Source of the DNA: an uncultured Sphaerochaeta sp.
GTDB lineage: Bacteria > Spirochaetota > Spirochaetia > Sphaerochaetales > Sphaerochaetaceae
DNA length: 64,000 nucleotides
NCBI RefSeq assembly: GCF_963667405.1
Contig: NZ_OY763408.1
Span: 1,883,757-1,947,756, forward strand
Reading direction: 5' to 3'
Shown here piece by piece: positions 51,506-60,905 of the stretch; position 1 is the first letter of the stretch; every line of letters starts with the position of its first letter. Made by a program: the position numbers and the translations under genes. The notes below the pieces were generated by a model. It had not been told where the DNA came from. It saw only the letters and a program-made list of their open reading frames with translations, and did not search any database.

Positions 51506-53467
51506 ATGCAAACACTTGCACTCATTGGGAATCCCAATTGCGGGAAAACCACACTGTTCAATCTGCTGACGGGAACCAGTGCCTATGTGGGAAACTGGCC
51601 TGGTGTAACGGTGGAAAAGAAAGAGGGGATGACCAACGGTCATCGCATTCTCGATCTTCCCGGCATCTACTCCCTTTCCCCCTACTCCCCCGAGGAGAAG
51701 CTTTCCAGGCGCTACATTCTTGATGAGCAACCGGATCTCATCATTGACGTCATCGACGCCACCAATCTTGAACGCAGTCTCTACCTCACCAACCAGCTCG
51801 CCGAATTGGGCAGGCCCTTGCTCTTGGTCCTGAACATGGAAGACCTCCTGGAGAAGGAAGGCATTACCATCGATGCAAAGCTCCTCTCCCAGATGGCCGG
51901 AGCACCGGTGGTACAGATTTCTGCCAGCAAGGGAACAGGCATTGCTGAACTGCAGAAGCAAATCGAAAAAAGCCTCTCCGAAAAGAAACTCCCTCTCTGC
52001 CCTCTCTTCTCGAACTATGTCGAGCGCTATATCTCAGAGATCATCGGAGACGACTACCTGCACCAGATACCCAAGGGAAGGCAGATGCGCTGGGCGGCGA
52101 TCAAGCTGCTCGAAGCCGACGAGCTCTTCCTCTCCTCCATGCCGACGCCTCCCCCTGCCTTCCAGACCTATATCGAACGGGCAAGGAAGGAGCTTGCAGC
52201 CCACTTTGATGATGATCCCGAGGCAATCATCATAGACCAACGCTACAAGGTGGCTGAACACATAGCCCAAGACTGCCAAGTCAGAAAGAAGACAAAGAAA
52301 GGCTTTGACTTCGACTCCATTGCAACCCATCGCTTTGCAGCCATCCCTCTCTTTCTCGCCATCATGGCAGGGGTCTTCTACCTCTCCATCGGCTTGGTCG
52401 GTGGATATACCACCCCTCTCTTGGAAACACTGTTTGCATTTCTTGGCGAGCAGGTCCATCTGACGGCAGACCGATTCGGGGTGTATCCCCTGCTCAGTGG
52501 CATTCTTGCCGACGGCATCATCGCAGGGGTGGGTGCAGTCCTGACCTTCGTTCCCCAACTCTTCGTACTCTTCCTGCTGCTCTCCCTGCTCGAGGACTGC
52601 GGCTACATGGCCCGCATTGCCTTCATCATGGACAGGATGATGCGAACCCTCGGTCTTTCCGGCAAATCCATCATTCCGTTGGTCATCGGTACCGGCTGTT
52701 CCGTTCCTGCAATCATGAGCAGCAGAACCATCGAACACCGAAAACAGCGTGAACTGACGGTCATCGTCACCCCCTTCATCCCTTGTGGGGCCAAAATGCC
52801 TGTCTTTGCCCTTATGCTCACCTACTTCTTCCCAGGCAAGTGGTTCATCGCCCCGATGATCTACCTGCTTGGCATCGTGGCGGTTGTGGTCACCGGCCTG
52901 CTTGCCAGGGCACTGGACAGGCACAAGGAGACGAACGCCTTCATTCTGGAGCTTCCCCGCTACCAAATCCCCTCACCTCGCAACACCTGGTTGCAGACCC
53001 GTGAACGCACTTTGGGGTTTATCCAGAAAGCTGGGACGATCATCCTGCTCTCCTCGGTCATCATTTACCTGCTTTCCTCCTACTCCTTCACCTTGCAGGC
53101 TGTGGATGCCGAGCAGAGCATGCTTGCCATGCTCGGAAGAGTCATCGCTCCACTCTTCGCTCCTTTGGGATTCGGCTTCTGGCAAGCCAGTGTTGCCCTG
53201 CTCACCGGTATTGCGGCAAAGGAATCCATTGTCAGCACCTTGAGTGTGACCATCGGTACAGCCAATCTGGGGGCGTTCTTCACCCCAGACAGCGCCCTCT
53301 CCTACATGACATTCATCCTGCTCTCTTCTCCTTGCATTGCTGCAATCAGTGCAATGTTCAAGGAACTGGGAAGCAAACGAAAGCTTCTCTATGCCGTCCT
53401 CTGGCAGACCGGCTTTGCCTATTTTGCTGCACTGCTGGTCCGTCTCATCGTCCTTGTGACAGTGTGA
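51506..53467 (+). CDS. feoB: Ferrous iron transporter FeoB
   Basis: A 653-residue inner-membrane transporter importing Fe2+. N-terminal G domain: G1 GNPNCGKTTLFN (8-19), G3 LDLPGIYSLSPYSPEE, G4 LNMED, then a GDI-like helical part. Membrane part (about 270-653) with gate motifs IGTGCSVPAIMSSRT and PFIPCGAKMPVFALM, each with the conserved Cys. Length is slightly under Escherichia coli FeoB (773). Operon feoA-feoB-small Cys-rich protein; likely repressed by the divergent DtxR-family protein. Confidence 0.97.
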   Translation: MQTLALIGNPNCGKTTLFNLLTGTSAYVGNWPGVTVEKKEGMTNGHRILDLPGIYSLSPYSPEEKLSRRYILDEQPDLIIDVIDATNLERSLYLTNQLAELGRPLLLVLNMEDLLEKEGITIDAKLLSQMAGAPVVQISASKGTGIAELQKQIEKSLSEKKLPLCPLFSNYVERYISEIIGDDYLHQIPKGRQMRWAAIKLLEADELFLSSMPTPPPAFQTYIERARKELAAHFDDDPEAIIIDQRYKVAEHIAQDCQVRKKTKKGFDFDSIATHRFAAIPLFLAIMAGVFYLSIGLVGGYTTPLLETLFAFLGEQVHLTADRFGVYPLLSGILADGIIAGVGAVLTFVPQLFVLFLLLSLLEDCGYMARIAFIMDRMMRTLGLSGKSIIPLVIGTGCSVPAIMSSRTIEHRKQRELTVIVTPFIPCGAKMPVFALMLTYFFPGKWFIAPMIYLLGIVAVVVTGLLARALDRHKETNAFILELPRYQIPSPRNTWLQTRERTLGFIQKAGTIILLSSVIIYLLSSYSFTLQAVDAEQSMLAMLGRVIAPLFAPLGFGFWQASVALLTGIAAKESIVSTLSVTIGTANLGAFFTPDSALSYMTFILLSSPCIAAISAMFKELGSKRKLLYAVLWQTGFAYFAALLVRLIVLVTV

Positions 53468-53474
53468 GGTTCCT

Positions 53475-53645
53475 ATGCTTATCACCATCTTGGCCAACGT
53501 GGCCGTAGCTTCCATCATACTCGCGCTTCTTGCCTTCGCCATCAGCATCATGGTCAAGCAGGGCAAGGAAGAGAGCTGTGCATCGTGCTCCAGCAAGAAG
53601 GGATCTGCATGCAAAGGATGTCAGTTCGCTGACAAATGCCACTAA
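53475..53645 (+). CDS. FeoB-associated Cys-rich membrane protein
   Basis: A 56-residue protein: one membrane helix (ILANVAVASIILALLAFAIS) and a cysteine-rich cytosolic tail ESCASCSSKKGSACKGCQFA. This is the pattern of the FeoB-associated Cys-rich family (FeoC-like in position). It starts 7 bases after feoB stop. Cys residues may bind iron or an Fe-S cluster and modulate FeoB; not shown experimentally here. Confidence 0.85.
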   Translation: MLITILANVAVASIILALLAFAISIMVKQGKEESCASCSSKKGSACKGCQFADKCH

Positions 53646-53680
53646 AGCTATTCATCTTTTGAATATTTATGCAGTAAGTC

Positions 53681-53709
53681 TGGATATTTTTCCAACTTCC
53701 CGCTACACT
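53681..53709 (+). promoter_or_regulatory. Candidate promoter of amino acid ABC operon
   Basis: TGGATA (53681-53686), a 17-base spacer, TACACT (53704-53709). By-eye match 4/6 and 4/6. The predicted start, near 53716, coincides with the following hairpin. Confidence 0.35.
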
Positions 53710-53717
53710 CTTCCAAA

Positions 53718-53732
53718 AGCCCTTTTCGGGCT
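53718..53732 (+). promoter_or_regulatory. Small hairpin before amino acid binding-protein gene
   Basis: AGCCC-TTTTC-GGGCT stem, 8 bases before the GAGGAGAG ribosome site. It may be a 5' stabiliser of the transcript; it could instead be the end of the feo operon, but there is no T-run after it. Confidence 0.4.
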
Positions 53733-53754
53733 GTCTGAGTGAGGAGAGTGAACA

Positions 53755-54570
53755 ATGAAACGAATTGCTGTTGTCCTTTTGGCCCTGTTGATGGTGGCCA
53801 CCAACCTGTTTAGCGCCGGAACCAAGGAACAAGCCTCTGGGGTTGACAACTCCTTGGAGAAGATCATGAGCAAGGGTGTTTTTGTCATGGGTCTCGACGA
53901 CACCTTCCCCCCGATGGGCTTTCGCAATGAGAAGAACGAAATCGTAGGCTTTGACGTCGACCTTGCAAAGGAAGTCACCAAGAGAATAGGTGTTGAACTG
54001 AAGCTTCAGCCTATCGACTGGAATGCCAAGGAGCAGGAGCTGAACACCGGCAACATCGATTGCATCTGGAACGGCTTCACCATCACCGAAGAGCGCAAGC
54101 AGGCGATGACCTTCACTCCCCCCTACATCCACAATGCACAGGTCGTCGTTGTCCGTGATGACAGCCCCTATACCACCCTTGCATCCCTCAGTGGCAAGAA
54201 GGTCGGCTACCAGGCCGGGTCCTCCGCTTCCAGCGCCATTGATGCCAGCCCTGAATTCAAGGCATCCATCAAGACATTCATCGAATTCAAGGAAAACCTG
54301 ACCGGCCTCATGGACCTCGAGATCGGCGGCATTGACGCCTTGGTTGTTGACGTAACGGTTGCAACCGACAACATCCAGAGAAGCGGAAAAGCCTTCCGCA
54401 TCCTGTCCGAAGAGCTTGCTCCCGAAGACTATGGCATCGGATTCCGCAAGGGCGAGCAGCAGCTTGCCGATGCAGTCTGGGCCCAGCTTCTGGCCATGAA
54501 GGCAGACGGCACACTTGCCAAGATTTCCACCGAATGGTTCGGTTCTGACATCACCGTTGTCGGAAAGTAA
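53755..54570 (+). CDS. Polar amino acid ABC binding protein
   Basis: A 271-residue family 3 binding protein. Signal peptide KRIAVVLLALLMVATNLFS cut before AGTKEQ. Family signature GVFVMGLDDTFPPMGFRNEK then GFDVDLAKEVTKRIGVELKL (about 46-86) and WNGFTITEERKQAM. The signature G-F-D-x-D-L-A contacts the amino acid amino group. First gene of an operon with one permease and an ATPase; a terminator-like hairpin follows it. Confidence 0.94.
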   Translation: MKRIAVVLLALLMVATNLFSAGTKEQASGVDNSLEKIMSKGVFVMGLDDTFPPMGFRNEKNEIVGFDVDLAKEVTKRIGVELKLQPIDWNAKEQELNTGNIDCIWNGFTITEERKQAMTFTPPYIHNAQVVVVRDDSPYTTLASLSGKKVGYQAGSSASSAIDASPEFKASIKTFIEFKENLTGLMDLEIGGIDALVVDVTVATDNIQRSGKAFRILSEELAPEDYGIGFRKGEQQLADAVWAQLLAMKADGTLAKISTEWFGSDITVVGK

Positions 54571-54588
54571 GGAAATCGGCTATGATGA

Positions 54589-54617
54589 CGGGGAGCATTG
54601 CTCCCCGTTTCTTTTTG
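54589..54617 (+). terminator. Intrinsic terminator between binding protein and permease
   Basis: 8-bp stem CGGGGAGC-ATT-GCTCCCCG (54589-54607) followed by TTTCTTTTT. It is 19 bases past the binding-protein stop and should allow only partial read-through to permease and ATPase, giving more binding protein. Confidence 0.85.
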
Positions 54618-54656
54618 CTAAGAAATACCATCTTATCCTAGACAGAGGAGATCTCC

Positions 54657-55292
54657 ATGGGAAACCTCTTGCAGCAAATGCTGGTCGGTACGGTGACCAG
54701 CCTGAAGATATTCGCCTTGACCCTGCTCTTCTCCCTTCCTTTGGGCATGCTGGTCGCAAAAGGCAGGATGTCGAAGAATCCGATCCTGTCCAATCTGGTG
54801 AACATCTACATCATGATCATGCGGGGCACCCCCCTGATCCTCCAATTGCTCTTCGTCTACTTTGCACCCTATTACATCTTCGGGTCATCGTATGACCGAT
54901 TCACTGCGGTCATCGTAGGCTTTGTCATCAACTATGCAGCTTACTTTGCCGAAATCTACCGTGGCGGGGTGCAATCCATCCCGGTAGGCCAGTACGAGGC
55001 ATCGCTTGTACTGGGATTCACCAAAACCCACACCTTCACCCATGTGGTTGCCCCCCAGGTGATCAAGCGCATCATCCCAGCTATGGGAAACGAGGTGATC
55101 ACCCTGGTAAAGGATACCGCACTTGCGCAGACCATCGGAGTAGCCGAGCTGTTCCGCGTCGCACAGAACGCTTCAGCAAGGCAGTTCTCCACCATGCCGA
55201 TTTTCATAGCAGGCGTCTTCTACTTCCTCATGAATGCGGTTGTCTCCCGCTCGTTCGACCAGCTTGAGAAGAAGCTCAACTACTACCATTAG
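54657..55292 (+). CDS. Polar amino acid ABC permease
   Basis: A 211-residue permease of the HisM/GlnP type with five predicted helices. Family motif NPILSNLVNIYIMIMRGTPL (about 41-60) and EAA-like EASLVLGFTKTHTFTHVVAP (about 117-136). Preceded by AGAGGAG. Followed by the ATPase after 12 bases. A single permease implies a homodimer. Confidence 0.95.
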   Translation: MGNLLQQMLVGTVTSLKIFALTLLFSLPLGMLVAKGRMSKNPILSNLVNIYIMIMRGTPLILQLLFVYFAPYYIFGSSYDRFTAVIVGFVINYAAYFAEIYRGGVQSIPVGQYEASLVLGFTKTHTFTHVVAPQVIKRIIPAMGNEVITLVKDTALAQTIGVAELFRVAQNASARQFSTMPIFIAGVFYFLMNAVVSRSFDQLEKKLNYYH

Positions 55293-55304
55293 GAGGAGAG
55301 AACC

Positions 55305-56069
55305 ATGGAAATCGTATCGGTAACCAACCTGAAAAAAGAGTTCGACGGCCTTGGGGTGCTCAAGGGCATCTCCTTCTCCCTGAACAAGGGGGAGGTCCTC
55401 TCCATCATCGGCCCTTCGGGAAGCGGGAAATCCACGCTGCTTCGCTGTCTGACCCAGCTTGAACCTGTCGATGGGGGAACCATCGTGGTGGGTTCCCATA
55501 CCATGGTAAGCACCTCTGAGGATGGCAAGGTCCGCTATGCAGACAAACAGACGCTGAAGGATGTACGCCTCAGCCTCGGACTTGTCTTTCAGAGCTTCCA
55601 CCTGTTCCCGCACATGAGTGTACTGCGCAACATCACCGAGGCTCAGATGCACGTACTCGGACGGAGCAAGGCCGAAGCCCAGCAGATCGCCCGCGAGCTT
55701 CTGAAGAAAATGGGACTTGAGGAGAAGGAGAAAGCCTATCCTTGCCAGCTCTCAGGCGGCCAGCAGCAGCGCGTCTCCATCGCCCGCGCCCTCGCTCTCA
55801 ATCCAAATGTACTCTGCTTTGACGAGCCCACCAGTGCACTGGACCCAGAGCTTACCGGAGAGATTCTGAAAGTGATCAAGGACTTGGCGAAAGAGAAGAT
55901 GACCATGATCGTAGTCACCCATGAGATGACTTTTGCCAGGGATATCTCAGACCGTGTCATCTTCATGGACGATGGACTCATCGTCGAGGAAGGCAGCCCT
56001 GAGAAGGTGTTCGGCGATCCGCAGAACCCCAGGACCAAACGCTTCCTCAACCGCTACGAACAACCCTAG
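55305..56069 (+). CDS. Polar amino acid ABC ATPase
   Basis: A 254-residue ATPase. Walker [10 protein letters not shown] (about 36-44), Q-loop [17 protein letters not shown], signature [15 protein letters not shown], Walker [16 protein letters not shown]-loop VVTHEMTFA. Identical in layout to GlnQ/HisP. Its stop overlaps the convergent deacylase gene by 4 bases. Confidence 0.97.
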   Translation: MEIVSVTNLKKEFDGLGVLKGISFSLNKGEVLSIIGPSGSGKSTLLRCLTQLEPVDGGTIVVGSHTMVSTSEDGKVRYADKQTLKDVRLSLGLVFQSFHLFPHMSVLRNITEAQMHVLGRSKAEAQQIARELLKKMGLEEKEKAYPCQLSGGQQQRVSIARALALNPNVLCFDEPTSALDPELTGEILKVIKDLAKEKMTMIVVTHEMTFARDISDRVIFMDDGLIVEEGSPEKVFGDPQNPRTKRFLNRYEQP

Positions 56070-57634
56070 TACAGCAGGGCAGATCCTGCCGTTGCGTCGG
56101 TATACTGACCATGCTGGAAGGCAATGTTCCCATTGACCATCACCAGCTCAAGTCCGGTGCTCTTTGCATCGGGATTCGCTTGTGTTGAGTTGTCGCTGAG
56201 CTTCTGCCAATCCAACAGGACCAAATCGGCTTTGAAGCCTTTTTGGATCAGACCGCGATCGGTCAGTCCGAGTCGGTGAGCTCCGACGCTGGTCATCTTT
56301 GCAATCATCAGCTCAAGCGGCAGGACTTCCTGCTGCTTGCAGTACCGGTCCAACAGGTGGATGGCCGCCTGATACGACCTGGGATGTGAAAGAGACCCTG
56401 CATAGAGCGCATCAGTGCCAAAGCACATCAGGCTGTGGCTGAGGATTTTCCTGATGGTATCCTGGCTTTGGGTGATATCGGTCATGAGAGCCGCCCCTTC
56501 TTCCTCGGCAAGCAGATCAAAGAAGGCGTCATAGGGGCCCTGTCCCCGTTCACTGGCAACTTCGGTGAGGGTCATGCCGATGTAGCAGGGATTGCTGTCC
56601 AGACTCAGGATCCGGATCGCATCCCAACCGCACAGCTGTGCCAGACTGTCCCAGCCATCACCCTCCTCCATCATGCGCCTGATGGAGTCCCGCTCACACG
56701 CACTCTTCAGATGGGATTGGAGATCCTTGCGTTCCAGACGCAGATAGGGTGGAGGCAAGAGGCTGAACAAACTGGTGCTGCCGTACTCGTACGGGTATTG
56801 GTCAAACTGCACATCAAGGCCTTCGGAGCGCGCATCCTCGATGAGATGGAGCATTTCGGTGACAAGCTGCTGGTTCTCCCTTCCGATCACCTTCAGGTGA
56901 CTGATCTGCAGCCGCACCCCCGAAAGACGGGCAAGATCGACAACCTCCCCAAGCGAGGAGAGAATTTCATTGCCTTCACAGCGGACATGGACAGAAAAGA
57001 GCCTGTCGTACTGCCTTACCACTTCCAACAGTGCAAGCAATTCCTTGCGGTCTGCAAACAGACAAGGGGCATAGTACAATCCGGAAGACATGCCCAGGCA
57101 CCCCTGCTTCAGGCTTTTCTGAAGCAGAAGACACATCGTTTCGACTTCTGCGCTGGTTGCACTACGATTTGGATTCCCTTCCAATGCGAACGACCGCAGT
57201 GTGCTGTGTGCCTGGAGGAAGGCCATATTGGTACCGCTGCCCTTTGCTTGCCAAGCCTTCAGATAGGAAGAAAAGTCATCCCAACCTACATCCGGATATG
57301 AGCCGAGCACGTCGTTGGTGAGAGCCTTCAGGGAGGGACTCCCCTTTTGGGCGGGAAACACCCCGATACCACAGTTGCCTGCGACCTCGGTGGTGATACC
57401 CTGCCCGATCTTGGGCCTCATGGAAGGGGAACGCAACACCTCAAGCTCACTATGTCCATGCATGTCTATGAAGCCGGGGGTCAGAATAAGCGAGGAACAA
57501 TCCAGGGCATCAGGTGCCGGCGTTGCTGAAGGCGGCAGAATTGCCGCTATGCGCTCTCCTTCGACCAGCACATCCCCGCGATAGGGAGTCGCTCCACTCC
57601 CATCCACAATCAAAGCATTCGAAAAGCGAATCAT
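56066..57634 (-). CDS. N-acyl-D-amino-acid deacylase family amidohydrolase
   Basis: A 522-residue zinc amidohydrolase that probably removes acyl groups from N-acyl-D-amino acids or D-glutamate/aspartate. Motifs: [15 protein letters not shown] (His-x-His metal site, about 53-67), [14 protein letters not shown] (the bridging Cys of D-aminoacylases), [15 protein letters not shown], and the catalytic Asp in [11 protein letters not shown] (about 395). C-terminal [19 protein letters not shown] gives the small beta domain. It lies between an amino acid importer and a HTH-Fic-like gene. Confidence 0.92.
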   Translation of the reverse strand: MIRFSNALIVDGSGATPYRGDVLVEGERIAAILPPSATPAPDALDCSSLILTPGFIDMHGHSELEVLRSPSMRPKIGQGITTEVAGNCGIGVFPAQKGSPSLKALTNDVLGSYPDVGWDDFSSYLKAWQAKGSGTNMAFLQAHSTLRSFALEGNPNRSATSAEVETMCLLLQKSLKQGCLGMSSGLYYAPCLFADRKELLALLEVVRQYDRLFSVHVRCEGNEILSSLGEVVDLARLSGVRLQISHLKVIGRENQQLVTEMLHLIEDARSEGLDVQFDQYPYEYGSTSLFSLLPPPYLRLERKDLQSHLKSACERDSIRRMMEEGDGWDSLAQLCGWDAIRILSLDSNPCYIGMTLTEVASERGQGPYDAFFDLLAEEEGAALMTDITQSQDTIRKILSHSLMCFGTDALYAGSLSHPRSYQAAIHLLDRYCKQQEVLPLELMIAKMTSVGAHRLGLTDRGLIQKGFKADLVLLDWQKLSDNSTQANPDAKSTGLELVMVNGNIAFQHGQYTDATAGSALLY

Positions 57635-57638
57635 ATCC

Positions 57639-58562
57639 TTACGCTCCCTGTGTCAGCGTTGAACATTCAAAAACGAGCATCTGCTCGATCATGTGCAGGG
57701 CATTCTGGTAATTGCCTCTGCTTCTGGTAAGAATCATGGCCGCCTTGAACTCATCGATGTGCTCCACATCGACCAGGACAGGGGGGAATCCTCCGCTGAT
57801 CAGCTCTTGGGCAAACGCCAGCGCTGCAAGCAGCCCATCATAGCGACCATAGGGGCGGATACGCAAGAGTTCACCGTACAGGAAGATGGCTCGAACCACC
57901 GGATGAAGATGCTTCCAATCCCTGTCGTACTGGACAAACAGCGTCTCCATCTGCTCCTTGATAGAGGGGGTCTTGTGCTCCGGACTTGCCTCGATGCTGC
58001 GATAGGCAAACGGCTCATCATCCTCCAGACCTTGCATCAGGATCTGGTAGAGTACAGAGAGCCGCTGTTCGCTCATCGGCATCTTGTGACTCTTCCCCAC
58101 TACAGGACCAAGGCCAAACTGATGGGGGAGACGAAGCAGAGCCGAGCGGAGATTGAGGGCAAGCATCTGGATCTCAAACTGCAGGTCATCGACAAAACAT
58201 TGGCTGTAGAGAACTGCAAGCTGCTGGGTTCTGATGGTGATATCCTCACTGGCAAAGATGGAGAGCACACAACGGCTCACCAGATGACGGTAGGAACTCA
58301 GGAAAGCCGGGGCATCCTGCAGATGAGTCAACTTCTCAGCCTCATTGTCGAGACGCGAAAAATCCATGCCTCCAATTCTCAGGTCATGGTTTTTCATGTG
58401 CCTCAGTTGCCTGCCATCTGCCGGTTTGGGCGTATCGCTGGGAATATTCCACGCCCAGGATGTCCTGAGCACTCCATCAACCCGTCCCTCAGCGCAAAGA
58501 ATCCTGACACGACGTTCCGATATCCCCCACTTCTCTGCGGCTTCCTTGGCACTCATATACAT
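57639..58562 (-). CDS. HTH protein with degenerate Fic domain
   Basis: A 307-residue protein. N-terminal excisionase/MerR-like HTH (SAKEAAEKWGISERRVRILC, residues 4-23). Residues about 215-295 follow a Fic fold: LHPVVRAIFLYGELLRIRPY then GRYDGLLAALAFAQELISGG and FPPVLVD. In active Fic proteins the motif is HPFxxGNGR; here the His is Arg and the GNGR Asn and Arg are missing (IRPYGRYDGLL), so AMPylation is not expected. Likely a transcription regulator using a dead Fic fold as sensor. ATG behind GAGG. Confidence 0.72.
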   Translation of the reverse strand: MYMSAKEAAEKWGISERRVRILCAEGRVDGVLRTSWAWNIPSDTPKPADGRQLRHMKNHDLRIGGMDFSRLDNEAEKLTHLQDAPAFLSSYRHLVSRCVLSIFASEDITIRTQQLAVLYSQCFVDDLQFEIQMLALNLRSALLRLPHQFGLGPVVGKSHKMPMSEQRLSVLYQILMQGLEDDEPFAYRSIEASPEHKTPSIKEQMETLFVQYDRDWKHLHPVVRAIFLYGELLRIRPYGRYDGLLAALAFAQELISGGFPPVLVDVEHIDEFKAAMILTRSRGNYQNALHMIEQMLVFECSTLTQGA

Positions 58563-58723
58563 GGCAACACCTCACTAACATCATTCCTACTTTGGTGTAA
58601 TACCATGAATAGGGGCTCTGTGCAAGGACATCTCTGCTCATGAGGGGTTTACCAAGGCATGCGGAATGGTGATAATTGGTTGGAAAGGGAGACCCTTTCC
58701 TAAAACACGTGGGAGGGTACTCC

Positions 58724-60007
58724 ATGGTTCAGTATGATGTTGTCATTGTGGGAAGCGGGCCGGCAGGTATGGGTGCAGCCTTTGCGCTGCTGAAAGAAAA
58801 ACCCGGCTTGAAGATTCTGATGCTCGACCGAGAGAAAGTCTCAACCGGCGGCATGAGAAATGACTGCAAGATGAACTTCACCTACCCGATCGGCTTTCCG
58901 GTGGAATACTGGACAGAAGAGGCAGCAAACCACTATCTGAAACAGGTCATCGACTTCCTCAAACCCAACTTCCTGGAAAAATCCAATATCGGAATCTATC
59001 AGAAGCGGGCGGAGCGGCTAGGTTGTACACTCCTTGAGATCAAGCAGACACACCTCGGAACTGACGGCGGTCTCCTGCTCATCAAGCAGCTGCTCGCCCA
59101 ACTTGCCGAGGCAGGAGTGGAACTTGCCCTCGGGGAAGCGATGGAGAGTGTGGACAAGGAAAATCGCTTCATCATCACCGAAAAGAGGGAGATAGGATAC
59201 AAGAAGCTCTTGGTCGCTCCCGGTCGGAAGGGTTTTCACTTCCTGCAAGACCTCATGCATTCGCTTTCGGTTCCCTTCATTGACAATATCGTGGATATCG
59301 GACTGAGGGTGGAAACACGTATCGAGCACTACCCCATCGTCCGCGACTACTATGACCCGAAATTCTACTTTCCCGAAAAGGTCCGAACGTTCTGCACCAA
59401 CAGCGGCAACGCCCATGTGGTACGCGAGCGTTATGCAACCAATCGCGGAGACCAGTGGTATTCGGTCAACGGACATGCGTTTGCCCCCGATTCCCGCCAC
59501 GACAACGGGCTGGTGAACTTTGCCATTCTCAAGACAGTCCGCTTCACCGCTCCCTTGGCAAGCGGGCAGGCGTTTGCCGAGAATCTGGGCTTGCAGGCTG
59601 CCCTGATGGGGGGCGGCCAACCTCTGATGCAGCGTGTCGGGGATTTCAGGCTCGGATCACGCAGTAAGGAAGCCAGTTTCAGCGGTGATTTGTATGATTT
59701 TGAGCCAACCCTCAAAAGCTGCTGCCCCGGAGACATCAGCCTTGCCATCCCGGCAAAGATTCTCAGGGCAATCTGGAAAGCGATGAAGAACCTCGACACC
59801 ATTGTGCCTGGAGTGCTCCATCCTTCCACCATCATGTACTATCCGGAGATCAAGCTCTATGCAAACAAACCGGCATACCTCGATGAACGCTTCCGCGTCA
59901 CCGAGGACATCTGGTTTGCCGGAGATGGAGCCGGCACCAGCCGCGGTATTACCGGAGCATGGGCCAGCGGTATCAGGGCAGCTGAGGGAATCATCGAGAG
60001 CCTATAG
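58724..60007 (+). CDS. FAD-dependent oxidoreductase (COG2509-like)
   Basis: A 427-residue flavoprotein. Dinucleotide fold VVIVGSGPAGMGAAFALL (5-22), the GGMRNDCKMNFTYPIGFP segment (about 43-60), and a C-terminal ATP/GD motif EDIWFAGDGAGTSRGITGAW (about 395-414). It resembles uncharacterised FAD-dependent dehydrogenases of COG2509. Start at ATG 58724, with GGGAGGG 6 bases upstream. Overlaps the convergent esterase by 6 bases. Substrate unknown. Confidence 0.85.
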   Translation: MVQYDVVIVGSGPAGMGAAFALLKEKPGLKILMLDREKVSTGGMRNDCKMNFTYPIGFPVEYWTEEAANHYLKQVIDFLKPNFLEKSNIGIYQKRAERLGCTLLEIKQTHLGTDGGLLLIKQLLAQLAEAGVELALGEAMESVDKENRFIITEKREIGYKKLLVAPGRKGFHFLQDLMHSLSVPFIDNIVDIGLRVETRIEHYPIVRDYYDPKFYFPEKVRTFCTNSGNAHVVRERYATNRGDQWYSVNGHAFAPDSRHDNGLVNFAILKTVRFTAPLASGQAFAENLGLQAALMGGGQPLMQRVGDFRLGSRSKEASFSGDLYDFEPTLKSCCPGDISLAIPAKILRAIWKAMKNLDTIVPGVLHPSTIMYYPEIKLYANKPAYLDERFRVTEDIWFAGDGAGTSRGITGAWASGIRAAEGIIESL

Positions 60008-60802
60008 GGTGTGATGGAATCGGTCGTTCAACCAGGTTGAGGCAAGATCCACCCATGCCCTGCACGCAGGATGGGGGGTCCCCACCTCCTCGGTGCACAC
60101 CGAAAGCCCATGCGCCCCTTGCTCAAAGAGATGCAGTTCAAACGGCACTTCTGCTTTTCTCAACGCAACGGCAAGATGGAGGCTGTTCTCCACAGGAACC
60201 GAGGGGTCGGTGACCGTGTGCCAGAGGAAGATTGGGCTTGCTTCCTTGGTGACCTGGTTTTCCAGGCTCAACAGGGAACGCAGCCCTGCATCGCCGCCGC
60301 TGACCCAATCGAGACTCTCCTTGTGGGCATACTCGCCACCGCTTATCACCGGATAGCAAAGCACCGCCGCATCAGGCTTGTTGTTCTCATCCACTATTGC
60401 CAGCTTCTCTGCCAACAAAGGGTGGTTGTGCAAAATTGCCAGGGAAGCTGCAAGATGCCCACCGGCACTGAAGCCCAGGATGGCGATGCGGGTTGGATCG
60501 CACATCCACGCAAGGGCGTGTTCACGGATTTTCATCAGCGCATCACTTGCCTCAAGCAGAGGATTGAGATTGCCTGCATCCTCCCTGACCGAGTAGTCGA
60601 GGATGAAGACATTGTAGCTCATGTTCAGAAAGTGCAGGGCGACAGGATCGCGTTCACGTTCCGAGCGGAACCGATAGGCTCCCCCTGGGCAGATGACCAC
60701 ACAGGGTCTGATGTTGCGAATTCCCCCATCACTGGTGATGTCCTGCAGATACCCGGTAAGTGGGACCTGATTCGGTCCCACGGCTATTTGAATGATTCTC
60801 AT
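60002..60802 (-). CDS. Alpha/beta hydrolase (acetyl esterase/lipase type)
   Basis: A 266-residue hydrolase of the Aes/BD-FAE-like group. Oxyanion segment VVICPGGAYRFRSERERDPV (about 36-55), nucleophile GFSAGGHLAA (Ser about 110), Asp in HTVTDPSVP (about 201) and His in QGAHGLSV (about 235). Similar proteins deacetylate xylan or other carbohydrates; here the substrate is unknown. Start at ATG before RIIQIAVG. No signal peptide, so cytosolic. Confidence 0.88.
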   Translation of the reverse strand: MRIIQIAVGPNQVPLTGYLQDITSDGGIRNIRPCVVICPGGAYRFRSERERDPVALHFLNMSYNVFILDYSVREDAGNLNPLLEASDALMKIREHALAWMCDPTRIAILGFSAGGHLAASLAILHNHPLLAEKLAIVDENNKPDAAVLCYPVISGGEYAHKESLDWVSGGDAGLRSLLSLENQVTKEASPIFLWHTVTDPSVPVENSLHLAVALRKAEVPFELHLFEQGAHGLSVCTEEVGTPHPACRAWVDLASTWLNDRFHHTL

Positions 60803-60905
60803 GGGTGCAATAGTAGCATACCCACAGGAAAAACTGCAGGTTAAGACATGCAAATAACTCCGAGCTGCAAAGAGTATGGGTTATGCATGATTTGCTCTTG
60901 CCCCC

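Noticed and set aside
53718..53732. Terminator of the feo operon
   Set aside because: Stem is only 5 bp and no T-run follows; annotated only as a small 5' hairpin.
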